40,317 bases of DNA from an uncultured Eubacteriales bacterium. Its GTDB lineage: Bacteria; Bacillota; Clostridia; Oscillospirales; Oscillospiraceae. Location: contig CASDSM010000001.1 of assembly GCA_949283375.1 (NCBI GenBank), positions 1 to 40,317 on the forward strand, read 5' to 3'. Made by a program: the position numbers and the translations under genes. Positions within the stretch are counted from its first letter, which is position 1. Each line of letters opens with the position of its first letter. Below the pieces are notes generated by a model. The model saw only the letters and a program-made list of their open reading frames with translations, was not told where the DNA came from and searched no databases. Shown piece by piece: positions 7,249-15,760 of the stretch.

Positions 7249-8379
7249 ATGAATGACCGTGAAGTGGCGGAGCTGCGCCGCCGCCTGCGCCCGAATAAAT
7301 GCGCCATCACCCATGTCCGCGGCTGCTATGTCGGCGATTCGGGGGAGATCCTCTCCGAATTCGACCAGCCCGTCGGCCTGCTGAGCGAGGAGGAGTCGGA
7401 GAGCCTGCTCGCCGTGCTGCGCAAGTCCCTCTCCGGCAAGCTGGGCCGCAACCTGACAGACATCGTCTTCTCCACCCAGCAGGTCGCCGGGAGCGATGAG
7501 CACAGCCTGCTCATGCGCCTGCGCGAGTCCGCCCTTCAGGACGACGGGGCGGTGCGGGAGCTTTATCAGAAGATCACCGCCGCCGCCGACTGGGAGGGGA
7601 GCTATCTCATCCTCCTCGCCCACGACCGCTATGACGTCCCCTGGCGCGGCAAGGACGGACACCGCCAGGACGACGCGGGCGATCAGGTGTTCTCCTACCT
7701 CCTCTGCGCCATCTGCCCGCTCAAGCTGACCAAAGCCGCTCTGAGCTACCAGATGGACGAGCAGCCCTTCTACAACCGGAAGGTGGACTGGCTGGTCGCC
7801 CCGCCCTCGACCGGCTTCCTCTTCCCCGCCTTTGACGGGCGCAGCACCAACCTCTACGGGGCGCTGTACTACACGAAGGGGACGGACGACGCGCACGAGG
7901 CCCTGGTGGACGCCGTCTTTCACACCGAGCCGCCTATGCCGGCGGACACCCAGCGGGAGGCCTTCCAGAGCGTCCTCTCCCAGTCGCTGGACGACGAGTG
8001 CCGCTACGGCGTCGTCCAGGCGGTGAACGACGAGCTGTGCACCCTGATCGAGGACCACCGGGCCAGCCGGGAGCCGGAGGCGCTCACCATCTCCTCCGAC
8101 ACCGTCCGCCGGGTGCTGGAGAACTGCGGTGTCTCCGAGCAGCATGTCGCCACCTTCAGCGTCCGGTTTGACGAGCAGTTCGGCGCGCAGGCACAGGTCC
8201 GGCCGGAGAATCTGGTGGACAGCCGCCAGTTCCGCGTGCGCACCGGAGACGTGGTGATCCAGGTCAACCCCCTGCGCAGCGATCTGGTGGAGACGCGCAT
8301 GATCGACGGGCGCCGCTACATCCTCGTCCGGGCGGAGGAGGGCGTGAGCGTCAACGGCGTGGACGTGGACATCACCTGA
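7249..8379 (+). CDS. DUF4317 family protein
   Basis: This 376-residue soluble protein matches the DUF4317 family, common in Clostridia and of unknown function. Recognisable family features are the start MNDREVAELRRRLRPNKCAI, the segment ILLAHDRYDVPWRGKDG near residue 120-140, the LLCAICPLKLTK stretch, and GFLFPAFDGRSTNLYGALYY. There is no signal peptide or membrane segment. I chose ATG 7249 because the N-terminus agrees with the family and it follows an AGGAAAGG site, with rather long spacing (13). It has its own promoter and a shared terminator with the convergent GH25 gene, so it is probably monocistronic and not part of the sulfatase locus. Confidence 0.85.
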   Translation: MNDREVAELRRRLRPNKCAITHVRGCYVGDSGEILSEFDQPVGLLSEEESESLLAVLRKSLSGKLGRNLTDIVFSTQQVAGSDEHSLLMRLRESALQDDGAVRELYQKITAAADWEGSYLILLAHDRYDVPWRGKDGHRQDDAGDQVFSYLLCAICPLKLTKAALSYQMDEQPFYNRKVDWLVAPPSTGFLFPAFDGRSTNLYGALYYTKGTDDAHEALVDAVFHTEPPMPADTQREAFQSVLSQSLDDECRYGVVQAVNDELCTLIEDHRASREPEALTISSDTVRRVLENCGVSEQHVATFSVRFDEQFGAQAQVRPENLVDSRQFRVRTGDVVIQVNPLRSDLVETRMIDGRRYILVRAEEGVSVNGVDVDIT

Positions 8380-8399
8380 CCCCTCCCAGAACGCACAGA

Positions 8400-8443
8400 A
8401 GCTCCCCTGCGGGCCATCCGGTCCACAGGGGAGCTGTTCTTTT
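8400..8443. terminator. Bidirectional terminator between DUF4317 and GH25 genes
   Basis: AGCTCCCCTG (8400-8409) pairs perfectly with CAGGGGAGCT (8426-8435). A T-rich tail follows on the plus strand (8437-8443). The two convergent genes end 20 and 3 bases from it. Confidence 0.75.
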
Positions 8444-8446
8444 CTC

Positions 8447-9403
8447 TCAGGAGGCCGTCTCCTCCTGCGCGGTATTCTCTTCCTGCCGGGTGTCCTCCTG
8501 CGCGCCGGCGTCCAGCACCCAGATATTGCGGTCCACCGGGCCGGAGACGCCCTCCACCGCGCCCTCGTCGGTGTACTGCCACATGGTGAGGGCGTAGGCG
8601 AAGCTGGGGTAGGAGGCGTACTCGGCGTACCAGAGCTCGTAGTCCTGGAGCTGCTCCACGTCATAGCTGAGATAGCCCAGCATCCCGTTGCAGTAGATCA
8701 GCGGGGTGTAGCCCGCCGCCTCTATCGTCTGGCAGAAGGCAATGGCGCAGGCAGTCACCGTCCCGCCGTCCACATCGTCGGTGCGCGCGCCGGTGTCCGA
8801 GGTGATGTGCTCCCAGTCGTAGGCCACCGGGCACTCGAGCGGCCGCCCGTCCAGCCAGTCGAGCACCTGCTCCGCCTCCTCGCGGGCCTCCCCGGCGCTC
8901 ACCGCCTGGGAGAAGAAGTAGACCCCGAGGTCGATGCCGTTCTCCCGCGCGGCCTGGAAGTTCTCCTCGAACCGCCCGTCCTGGCTGATGGACCCGCTCG
9001 TATAGCCGCGGTTGCCGATGCGCAGCATGACGAAGTCCACCCCGTCTGCCGCGACGGCGGCCCAGTCGATCTCTCCCTGATGGGAGGAGACGTCGATGCC
9101 GTAGGCCGCCTCGCCGGAGTAGGTGATGCTCCCGTCCGCCTGGACGGTGAAGTGCCCCTCCTCCAGCTCGCTCAGGGGGAGGCTCTCGTCAATGACGACC
9201 TCCTGTCCGCCGACCGTCACCGTCTCCTGCTCCGGCTCGTCCGCCTCCTGCACCTGCGCTGGCCGCAGGGCGCGGCGGACGGTGAGCAGGAGCAGGGCGG
9301 CCAGGCAGGCCAGCGCCGCCAGCGAGAGGAGCACGAGCAGCGGATAGAGCGGGCTGCGCACGGCTGTCCTGCCGGTCCGTTTTTTCGTCCGTCTGCCGGT
9401 CAA
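8447..9403 (-). CDS. Membrane-anchored GH25 muramidase
   Basis: This 318-residue protein has a basic N-terminus, one membrane segment (about residues 18-42), a linker and small region to about 98, then a GH25 lysozyme domain (about 100-305). Catalytic-site motifs are YGIDVSSHQG (D104) and YDWE (D196, E198). GH25 enzymes cut the N-acetylmuramic acid to GlcNAc bond of peptidoglycan; the protein would be held on the outer face of the membrane. I chose TTG 9403 because GGAGGT lies 7 bases upstream. An ATG 7 codons earlier (9424) lacks a ribosome site. The frame stays open further upstream only because it crosses the dispersed repeat. It may act in wall remodelling, consistent with but not proven by the nearby division cluster. 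Confidence 0.88.
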   Translation of the reverse strand: MTGRRTKKRTGRTAVRSPLYPLLVLLSLAALACLAALLLLTVRRALRPAQVQEADEPEQETVTVGGQEVVIDESLPLSELEEGHFTVQADGSITYSGEAAYGIDVSSHQGEIDWAAVAADGVDFVMLRIGNRGYTSGSISQDGRFEENFQAARENGIDLGVYFFSQAVSAGEAREEAEQVLDWLDGRPLECPVAYDWEHITSDTGARTDDVDGGTVTACAIAFCQTIEAAGYTPLIYCNGMLGYLSYDVEQLQDYELWYAEYASYPSFAYALTMWQYTDEGAVEGVSGPVDRNIWVLDAGAQEDTRQEENTAQEETAS

Positions 9404-9472
9404 GGCAGTCACCTCCAGTCCCATATTCCGGCCCGTTTCGACCGCAGGCCTTTTGCGCCGCTTTTCAAAAAA

Positions 9473-9679
9473 GGTCTCACCGAGTTTGGCCCGCAGGGCC
9501 AAATAAAGTGCAATTTCATTTTTGGCACGGACACCCCCAAGGGGCCTCCTCTTGCCCCTGCGGGGCAATTCACCTTGTTGCGCCGGGCCAAAAATACCGA
9601 TAGCCTGACGAGTGTGCGAGCGAAGCGAGTGCGCGTGGGAGGGCTGCAAACTCCAAGCAAATGCTTGCATTTGCTTGGA
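9473..9679. repeat. Dispersed structured intergenic element, copy 1
   Basis: This 207-base element shares with 23080-23241 the start GGTCTCACCGAGTTTGGCCC, a core of about 45 bases (from GACGAGTGTGCGAGCGAAG) and a terminal 28-base hairpin. Visible stems are TTTGGCCC with GGGCCAAA, ATTTTTGGC with GCCAAAAAT, and TCCAAGCAAATG with CATTTGCTTGGA (9652-9679). The second stem has a loop of about 65 bases here with its own GCCCC/GGGGC hairpin. It lies between ftsZ and the GH25 gene. It could be a structured RNA or a small non-autonomous mobile repeat. Confidence 0.8.
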
Positions 9680-9680
9680 A

Positions 9681-9708
9681 GGCGGTCAAAAACACTTTTT
9701 TGACCGCC
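9681..9708. repeat. Perfect 12-bp hairpin between the ftsZ terminator and the dispersed element
   Basis: GGCGGTCAAAAA pairs with TTTTTGACCGCC around a 4-base loop. It has no counterpart beside copy 2 of the element. The A/T half of the stem could let it serve as an additional terminator on either strand. Confidence 0.6.
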
Positions 9709-9713
9709 GCAGT

Positions 9714-9745
9714 AAAAGGCCGCCGGAAGTCCTCCGGCGGTCTTT
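9714..9745 (-). terminator. Rho-independent terminator after ftsZ
   Basis: On the minus strand ACCGCCGGA pairs with TCCGGCGGC and is followed by CTTTTAC. It lies about 72 bases after the ftsZ stop. Confidence 0.7.
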
Positions 9746-9816
9746 GTGCGTCGATCTTGCAGGTACGCCTGAACAAAATCTGCGGCCATGTTCGAACACG
9801 CGGCCGGCAGCGGCGC

Positions 9817-10989
9817 TTATCTGCGTCCCTTGAAGATATTGAAGATCTCGGTGAAGGGATCGTCGTCATCCGTCCCGGCGGCGGACACGGGGGCGGCCGG
9901 ACGGGCGGCGGGCTGCTCCGCCACGGGGGCCGGCTGGACCGCGGGCTGCACCGGCTCCGCCACGGGGGCGGCGGGGGCGCTCTTCACGCGCTCTGCCGCT
10001 CTGGGCGCGGCCTGGACGGGCGCGGAGGCGGCGGGGCGGTCAAAGCCGGTGGCGATGACGGTCACGCGGATCTCGTCCTCCAGGGTCTCGTCGAAGGTGG
10101 CGCCGAAGATGATGTTCGCATCCGGGTTGGCGGCCTGCTGGACCAGGGTGGCGGCGGTCTCGACCTCCTCCAGGCCGATGTCCACCGAGCCGGTCACATT
10201 GACCAGCACGCCGCGGGCGCCGTTGATGGAGGTCTCCAGCAGCGGGGAGGAGACGGCCATGCGCGCGGCCTCCTCCGCCTTGCCCTTGCCGGCGGCGCGG
10301 CCGACGCCCATGTGGGCCAGGCCCGCGTCCTTCATGATGGCGGTCACGTCGGCGAAGTCGAGGTTGATAAAGCCCACGTTCTTCACGAGGTCGGAGATGG
10401 ACTCCACCGCCTGGCGGAGGACGTCGTCAGCGATCTCGAAGGCGTTGGCGAAGGTGATCTTCTGGTCGGTGGCGTGCTTGAGGCGGTCGTTCGGGATGAT
10501 GACAAGGGAGTCCACCTTGTCCTTGAGCTCCTCGATGCCGCGCTCGGCCTGACGCATCCGGTGCGCGCCCTCAAAGCCGAAGGGCTTGGTCACCACGCCG
10601 ACGGTCAGGATGCCCTGCTCGCGGGCGACCTCAGAGACGATGGGGGCCGCGCCGGTGCCGGTGCCGCCGCCCATGCCGCAGGTGACGAAGACCATGTCCG
10701 TCCCCTCGATGCTCTTGGAGAGCTGGCTGCGGCTCTCCTCGGCGGCCTTTTTGCCCACCTCGGGATTGGAGCCAGCGCCCTTGCCGCCGGTGACCTTCTC
10801 GCCGATCTGGATCTTGTAGGTCGCGCTGGAGGCGTCGAGGGCCTGCTTGTCGGTGTTCACGGCGATAAAGTCGACCCCCTTGGTGCCCGAGAGCACCATG
10901 CGGTTGACCACGTTGGTGCCGGCTCCGCCGACGCCAACCACTTTGATGTTTACTACAGTATCGGGAGTGGGCTCAAATCCAAAGGACAT
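9817..10989 (-). CDS. ftsZ: Cell division GTPase FtsZ
   Basis: This 390-residue tubulin homologue forms the Z ring at midcell. The nucleotide-binding signature GGGTGTG is at residues 107-113 and the N-terminal [13 protein letters not shown] loop is at 19-31. The T7 synergy loop appears as [12 protein letters not shown] Pro/Ala-rich linker of about 55 residues leads to the conserved C-terminal peptide [15 protein letters not shown], which in other bacteria binds FtsA, SepF or ZapA. No ftsA is in the window. It is last in the division cluster but has its own strong promoter (11077-11105) in the 183-base gap after divIB. A GGAGG-type site precedes the ATG at 10989. Confidence 0.98.
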   Translation of the reverse strand: MSFGFEPTPDTVVNIKVVGVGGAGTNVVNRMVLSGTKGVDFIAVNTDKQALDASSATYKIQIGEKVTGGKGAGSNPEVGKKAAEESRSQLSKSIEGTDMVFVTCGMGGGTGTGAAPIVSEVAREQGILTVGVVTKPFGFEGAHRMRQAERGIEELKDKVDSLVIIPNDRLKHATDQKITFANAFEIADDVLRQAVESISDLVKNVGFINLDFADVTAIMKDAGLAHMGVGRAAGKGKAEEAARMAVSSPLLETSINGARGVLVNVTGSVDIGLEEVETAATLVQQAANPDANIIFGATFDETLEDEIRVTVIATGFDRPAASAPVQAAPRAAERVKSAPAAPVAEPVQPAVQPAPVAEQPAARPAAPVSAAGTDDDDPFTEIFNIFKGRR

Positions 10990-11076
10990 ATCGGTTTCCT
11001 CCTATGTAAAATCCCGGCCTGTCGCCGGCTGATCCGGTGGGCCTGCACTTTTGCCGTTTCAGAGACTTCACAGATT

Positions 11077-11105
11077 ATTGTAAACTGATTCCCGGAGCAG
11101 GTCAA
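11077..11105 (-). promoter_or_regulatory. Promoter of ftsZ
   Basis: On the minus strand TTGACC (11100-11105), a 17-base spacer and TACAAT (11077-11082). It gives ftsZ expression independent of the upstream division genes, with a leader of about 80 bases. Confidence 0.75.
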
Positions 11106-11172
11106 TACCTTTGCACGGATTTCTGAATCTTTTTTAACGGAATCTTTTTCCAGGCGAAGCATCTGCGCCCCG

Positions 11173-11952
11173 TCAGCTGTCCCGGGAGAGGACGGCCTCC
11201 CCCTCCTCCTTGGTGAGGTCGAGGGTGCCGGTGTCGTCCTCAGACCACTGGCCCTGGATGTAATCCGTCCAGATGGACTGGAGCATTTTCATGTCGTAGT
11301 CAAAATCGTCCGTGAGTCCCATGCGGACGGTGAGCCGCCCCTCGTAGCGCATGCTCACCGCGCTCGCGCCGGAGAGGTCGATGGACTGGACGCTGCCGGT
11401 CAGGCCGTGCGCCTCGAGGGCCTGGAGCAGGCCGAGCAGGGCGCGGCGGGCGAGGTCCTCCCCGCTGTCCACCGCCATCCGCGTCCCCTCAGACGGGGCG
11501 AGGAGGGTGATGCCGGTCACCACCGCCAGTCCCCCGTCCTCCGAGGCGCGCTCGAGGAGCTTTCCCCCGCTGTCGATGTACCAGAGCGTGCCGTCGCTCC
11601 GGACGGCGGCGGCGGCCGTGGTCTCCTCCACCTGCAGGAGGACCTGCTCGGGCAGGCGGATGACCACCCGGACCTCCCGGAGGTAGGGCATCTCCCGCTC
11701 CATCCGCCCCGCGATCGTCCTGCCGGGGATGAGCAGGAGGTTCTCCCCCTCCCGGATGCCGCTGGCCTCCAGCAGCTCCTGGTCGGAATAGCGCTCGTTC
11801 CCCTCCACGGCAAAGCTGTTCGCCCGGAAGAAGACCACCGACCCGGCCACCGCCGCGGCGATCATCAGCAGGACGGAGACCAGGATGTAGAGGTTGAAAA
11901 ACTTTCCTTTTTGCCTTGTGTTGCGCCGTTTGTGCTTTCGCTGCGTTGCCAT
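11173..11952 (-). CDS. divIB: Cell division protein DivIB/FtsQ
   Basis: This 259-residue bitopic membrane protein has a basic cytoplasmic N-terminus (MATQRKHKRRNTRQKGK), a membrane helix at about 20-42, a POTRA domain (about 45-115, beginning FAVEGNERYSDQELLEASGI) and a beta domain. With FtsL and DivIC it forms the divisome complex that activates FtsW and the septal PBP. The first 88 bases overlap the end of murA in another frame. The ATG at 11952 follows GAGGAGAAG. Gene position between murA and ftsZ is usual for Clostridia. Confidence 0.9.
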   Translation of the reverse strand: MATQRKHKRRNTRQKGKFFNLYILVSVLLMIAAAVAGSVVFFRANSFAVEGNERYSDQELLEASGIREGENLLLIPGRTIAGRMEREMPYLREVRVVIRLPEQVLLQVEETTAAAAVRSDGTLWYIDSGGKLLERASEDGGLAVVTGITLLAPSEGTRMAVDSGEDLARRALLGLLQALEAHGLTGSVQSIDLSGASAVSMRYEGRLTVRMGLTDDFDYDMKMLQSIWTDYIQGQWSEDDTGTLDLTKEEGEAVLSRDS

Positions 11953-13232
11953 GGCTTCTCCTCTGTTTCTGCGGCCGGCGGGCGCTCGGCGATCTGAGCG
12001 CCCAGGGCGGCCAATTGCTCCGGCAGGCCGTCATAGCCCCGGCGGATGTGGTGGATGCCGGTGATCACGCTCTCCCCCTCCGCGCCGAGGGCGGCCACCA
12101 CCAGCGCGGCCCCGCCGCGCAGATCCGCCGCCTCCAGTCCGGCCCCGTGCAGGGCGGGCACGCCGGTGACCACCGCCACCCGGCCCTCCACCCGGATGTC
12201 CGCCCCCAGACGGGCGAGCTCCTGGGCGTGCCGGTAGCGGTTTTCAAAGATGGTCTCGACAAAGACGGTGCTCCCCGCGGCCCGGGTGAGCGCCGCCATC
12301 ACCGGCGGCTGGGCGTCGGTGGGAAAGCCGGGATAGGGCGCGGTGCGCACCGGTCCGGCGCGGCGCAGGGCCCCGCCGCTCGTGAGGGTGACGCGGCGCG
12401 CCTCCTGGCGGATGCGGCAGCCGGCGGCGGTGAAGAGCTCGGTCACAGGGGCGAGCTGGCCGCGCGCGACCCCCTCCACCGTCACCTCTCCCCCCGCCAG
12501 GGCGGCGGCGGAGAGGTAGGTCGCCGCACAGATGCGGTCGGCGATCACCCGGTGCTCCGCCGCGTGGAGCGGGATGCCCCCCTCCACCTCGATCACCGGG
12601 CTCCCCGCCCCGCGCACCCGCGCCCCACAGGCGGTGAGAAAGCATTGCAGGTCGAGGATCTCCGGCTCGCAGGCGGCGTTGTGGATCACGGTGGTCCCGC
12701 GCGAGCCGCAGGCGGCGAGCATGGCGTTCTCCGTCGCGCCGACGCTGGGGAGGGCGAGATGGATCTCTGCCCCGCGCAGGCCGCGCCGGGTGCGGCAGCG
12801 GAGGCTGCCCCCCGTCTCGCTGATCTCCGCGCCCAGGCGGCGCAGGGCGGCCAGATGGAGGTCCACCGGCCTCGGTCCCAGCTCGCACCCGCCCGGCATG
12901 CTCACGCGCGCCTGGCCGGTCCGGGCCAGAATGGGGCCGAGGAAGATGACGGACGAGCGCATCTCGCGCATCAGCTTTTCCGGGATGTCGCACCGGTCCA
13001 GCCCGGCGGAATCCACCGTCACCGTCTCCCCCGCCCGGCTGACGCGGCAGCCGAGGTGGCGCAGGATGGCGATGGAGGCGTCCACGTCGGACAGGTCGGG
13101 ACAGTTATGTATCACGCTCTCCCCGCCGGTCAGGATGGTGGCCGCCAGGATGGGCAGGACGCTGTTCTTCGCCCCGTGGATGGGCACCAGCCCCTCCAGG
13201 CGGCGTCCGCCCGTGATGAGATAGGCACGCAT
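11865..13232 (-). CDS. murA: UDP-N-acetylglucosamine 1-carboxyvinyltransferase MurA
   Basis: This 455-residue enzyme transfers enolpyruvate from PEP to UDP-GlcNAc, the first committed step of peptidoglycan synthesis, in the cytoplasm. Family motifs are HGAKNSVLPI (Lys/Asn substrate contacts), PGGCELGPRPVDLH with the catalytic Cys targeted by fosfomycin, FPTDAQ (catalytic Asp) and RGYDGL near the C-terminus. Normal MurA ends about 15 residues after RGYDGL. Here some 36 extra polar residues follow, encoded by sequence that also encodes the start of divIB in another frame. The ATG at 13232 follows GGGAGGAAG. It sits 64 bases after murG. Spore formers often have two MurA paralogues; whether another exists here is not visible. 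Confidence 0.95.
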   Translation of the reverse strand: MRAYLITGGRRLEGLVPIHGAKNSVLPILAATILTGGESVIHNCPDLSDVDASIAILRHLGCRVSRAGETVTVDSAGLDRCDIPEKLMREMRSSVIFLGPILARTGQARVSMPGGCELGPRPVDLHLAALRRLGAEISETGGSLRCRTRRGLRGAEIHLALPSVGATENAMLAACGSRGTTVIHNAACEPEILDLQCFLTACGARVRGAGSPVIEVEGGIPLHAAEHRVIADRICAATYLSAAALAGGEVTVEGVARGQLAPVTELFTAAGCRIRQEARRVTLTSGGALRRAGPVRTAPYPGFPTDAQPPVMAALTRAAGSTVFVETIFENRYRHAQELARLGADIRVEGRVAVVTGVPALHGAGLEAADLRGGAALVVAALGAEGESVITGIHHIRRGYDGLPEQLAALGAQIAERPPAAETEEKPWQRSESTNGATQGKKESFSTSTSWSPSC

Positions 13233-13296
13233 GCTTCTTCCTCCCCACAGTTTTACGCCATTCTATGAGGGGGAGGGGGGATGCGTGCGCACCCGG

Positions 13297-14424
13297 TCAG
13301 CGATGCGCGGCCAGATCGCGCAGGACGCGGTAGATGCGCTCGTTGGCGTCGGTGACGGCGCGGAGGGCGAGGCTCCGGCTCATCTCGTGCAGGGCGCTCG
13401 GGTGGGCGAGCAGGTCGCGCACCCGCTCATAGAGCGCCTCGCCCGAGCACTCCGGCTCGAGCATCAGCACCGCCCCGCCGTGGCCGGAGAGGACGCGGGC
13501 GTTCTTCTCCTGGTGGTTCGCCGTCACGTTGGGGCTGGGGACGAGAATGCTCGGCTTGGCGATGGCGGAGATCTCCGAGATGGTGGAGGCCCCCGCCCGG
13601 CTGAGCACCAGGTCGGCCGCCGCCATGCAGGCGGGCATGTCGTAGATATATTCCCGCACGTCCACGCGGGGATAGCCGGCCAGGTCGATGCCGGCGGCGT
13701 GGAGCCGCTCCATCACGCGGGGGTAGTAGCGCTGGCCGACGCCGTAGATGTGGTGAAAGGGCTGGCCCTCCCGGCACTCGCGGATGACGAAGTCCACCAT
13801 GTGGTCGTTCATCACCTGCGCGCCCAGACTGCCCCAGGTGGTGAGCACGACGGGCAGGCTGTCGTCAAAGCCGAGGGCGCGCCGCGCCTCCTCCCGGGTG
13901 AGGCGGAAGAAGTCCTCGCGCACCGGCGTGCCCGTCACCTCCACCCGCTCGGGGTGGGGATAGTGGCTCCGGCTCTCCTCAAAGCCCACCATCACCTTAT
14001 CCACCACGCGGGCCAGGGCCTTGGTAGTGAGCCCCGGCTCGGCGTTGGACTCGTGTACGGCGGTGGGGATGCCGCGCCGCGCCGCCTCGCGCACGACGGG
14101 GTAGGAGGCATAGCCCCCCGTCCCCACCACGAGGTCGGGCTCAAAGTCGCGCACGATCGCCCGCGCCTGGGCGCGCGAGCGGACGAGGTTGTGCAGGGTG
14201 GTGAGGTTGTGGCGGATGCCGCTCCAGTTGAGCGAGCGGTAGAAGCTGGTGATGGTCACCGTGCGGATGGGAAAGCCCTCGCGGGCCACCAGCTCGTGCT
14301 CCATCCCGCCGTCCGCCCCCACAAAGAGGATCTCCGCCCCGTCGCGCGCCTGAAACATCCGCGCCAGGGCGATGCCGGGATTGATGTGGCCCGCGGTGCC
14401 GCCGCAGGTAAAGAGTACCTTCAT
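13297..14424 (-). CDS. murG: UDP-GlcNAc:undecaprenyl-PP-MurNAc-pentapeptide transferase MurG
   Basis: This 375-residue GT28 glycosyltransferase adds GlcNAc to lipid I to make lipid II on the inner face of the membrane. The N-terminal donor loop is GGTAGHINPGIALA and a second glycine-rich region is VVGTGGYASYPVV. The C-terminal domain has SRAGASTISEISAI and PSPNVTANHQEKNAR, typical of MurG. Length is near the family's 355-370. The ATG at 14424 follows GGAG, and the gene starts 36 bases after ftsW ends. Confidence 0.96.
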   Translation of the reverse strand: MKVLFTCGGTAGHINPGIALARMFQARDGAEILFVGADGGMEHELVAREGFPIRTVTITSFYRSLNWSGIRHNLTTLHNLVRSRAQARAIVRDFEPDLVVGTGGYASYPVVREAARRGIPTAVHESNAEPGLTTKALARVVDKVMVGFEESRSHYPHPERVEVTGTPVREDFFRLTREEARRALGFDDSLPVVLTTWGSLGAQVMNDHMVDFVIRECREGQPFHHIYGVGQRYYPRVMERLHAAGIDLAGYPRVDVREYIYDMPACMAAADLVLSRAGASTISEISAIAKPSILVPSPNVTANHQEKNARVLSGHGGAVLMLEPECSGEALYERVRDLLAHPSALHEMSRSLALRAVTDANERIYRVLRDLAAHR

Positions 14425-14460
14425 GGACGTGTCACTCCTCCGGTCGGTTTGCCTGCCCCG

Positions 14461-15720
14461 TTATCCGTGCCGCGGCGCCGGGATCTGCCGGGAGACGGAG
14501 AGCACCACGCCGATCTCCGCCAGCTGGATGACCAGGGCGGTGCCGCCGTAGCTGAAGAAGGGCAGGGAGATGCCGGTGGTCGGGATCAGGTTGGTGACCA
14601 CCGCGATGTTGAGAAAGACCTGGGTCGCCAGCAGCGTGGTGATGCCCACCACCAGCAGGGACCCGAAGCGGTCGCGCGCGTGCAGGGCGAGCCAGTAGCC
14701 GCGCAGGACCAGCAGGGCGAAGAGGAGGACGATCAGCGTCGCGCCGATGAAGCCCAGCTCCTCGCAGACAACGGCGAAGATGAAGTCGTTCTGCTCCTCC
14801 GGGAGGTAGAGATACTTCTGCCGGCTCAGGCCGAAGCCGAGGCCGGTCAGGCCGCCGGAGGCCACGGCGTAGAGGGACTGGATGATCTGATAGCCCGCCC
14901 CCTGCGCGTCGCTCCACGGGTCCTGCCAGATGGCGATCCGGCTGGAGTTATAGCCCACCACGGCGATGATGAACCACCCGGCCGCCGCCACCGCCGCCCC
15001 GCCGAGGACGAACCAGCCCCAGTGGACGCCGGCGGCAAAGAGGATGGCCGCCCCCGCGGCGAAGACGAGCAGGGTGCCCGACATGTGCGGCTCGCGCATG
15101 AGCAGAAAGGCGATCACGCCGAGGACCACGATGTAGGGGATCAGCTCCCAGAGGCCGGCCTTCTCCCCCAGGGTCCGGACGGCGAAGACCGCCTTCTCCA
15201 GCATCCCCACCGGCCTGCGGGGGCGGGAGGACTCCTTCTGCTGGGCGAGGTGGCGCTGCTGCTCCAGGTGCCGCTTGGAAAGGCGCGAGGCGAAGAACAT
15301 CACCACGCCGATCTTCGCCGTCTCCGACGGCTGGAAGGTGGTGATGCCGAGGTTGAGCCAGCGGCGGGCGTTGTTGACCGAGATGCTCAGCCCGTCGATC
15401 GGGATGAGCACCAGCACGAGCAGTAAGATGGAGACCGCCAGGGCGAGCGCGCCCAGCCAGCGCAGCTGCTGGTAGTTGATGCGCGAGATGCCGTACATGA
15501 CGATCAGCCCGAGGACGGCAAAGACCGCCTGCCGCTTGAAGTAGTAGGCGGGGTCATAGCCGGACTGGCTCTCCATGCTCGCCGTATAGGCCGAGGCGGA
15601 GAAGAGCATCACCAGCCCGATGCCGAGCAGCAGCAGGGTGAGCATCAGGAAGGGCAGGTCGATCGGCCCGTAGGCCCACTGCTCCTCGCGCGTCAGGTCA
15701 CGCTTTGTTTTCCACGGCAT
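14461..15720 (-). CDS. ftsW: Lipid II polymerase FtsW/SpoVE (SEDS family)
   Basis: This 419-residue SEDS protein has about ten membrane segments. Recognisable family features are LFSASAYTA, the QPSETAK motif after the second conserved helix group, LMREPHMSGTLL, and PTTGISLPFFSYGGTALV near the C-terminus. SEDS proteins polymerise lipid II into glycan strands together with a class B PBP, here probably the product of 16905-19376. The frame extends to a GTG at 15729, but ATG 15720 has AAAGGAG 8 bases upstream. Whether it serves vegetative division (FtsW), spore cortex (SpoVE) or both cannot be decided from this window. Confidence 0.93.
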   Translation of the reverse strand: MPWKTKRDLTREEQWAYGPIDLPFLMLTLLLLGIGLVMLFSASAYTASMESQSGYDPAYYFKRQAVFAVLGLIVMYGISRINYQQLRWLGALALAVSILLLVLVLIPIDGLSISVNNARRWLNLGITTFQPSETAKIGVVMFFASRLSKRHLEQQRHLAQQKESSRPRRPVGMLEKAVFAVRTLGEKAGLWELIPYIVVLGVIAFLLMREPHMSGTLLVFAAGAAILFAAGVHWGWFVLGGAAVAAAGWFIIAVVGYNSSRIAIWQDPWSDAQGAGYQIIQSLYAVASGGLTGLGFGLSRQKYLYLPEEQNDFIFAVVCEELGFIGATLIVLLFALLVLRGYWLALHARDRFGSLLVVGITTLLATQVFLNIAVVTNLIPTTGISLPFFSYGGTALVIQLAEIGVVLSVSRQIPAPRHG

Positions 15721-15760
15721 CGCGTCCACTCCTTTCCGGGCCGGGGCCCGAAGACGCCGC

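Noticed and set aside
9404-9670. N-terminal extension of the GH25 protein (about 89 residues)
   Set aside because: It reads through the dispersed element. The peptide LQPSHAHSLRSHT also appears beside copy 2, because the DNA is repeated, and a proper ribosome site lies at 9411-9416.
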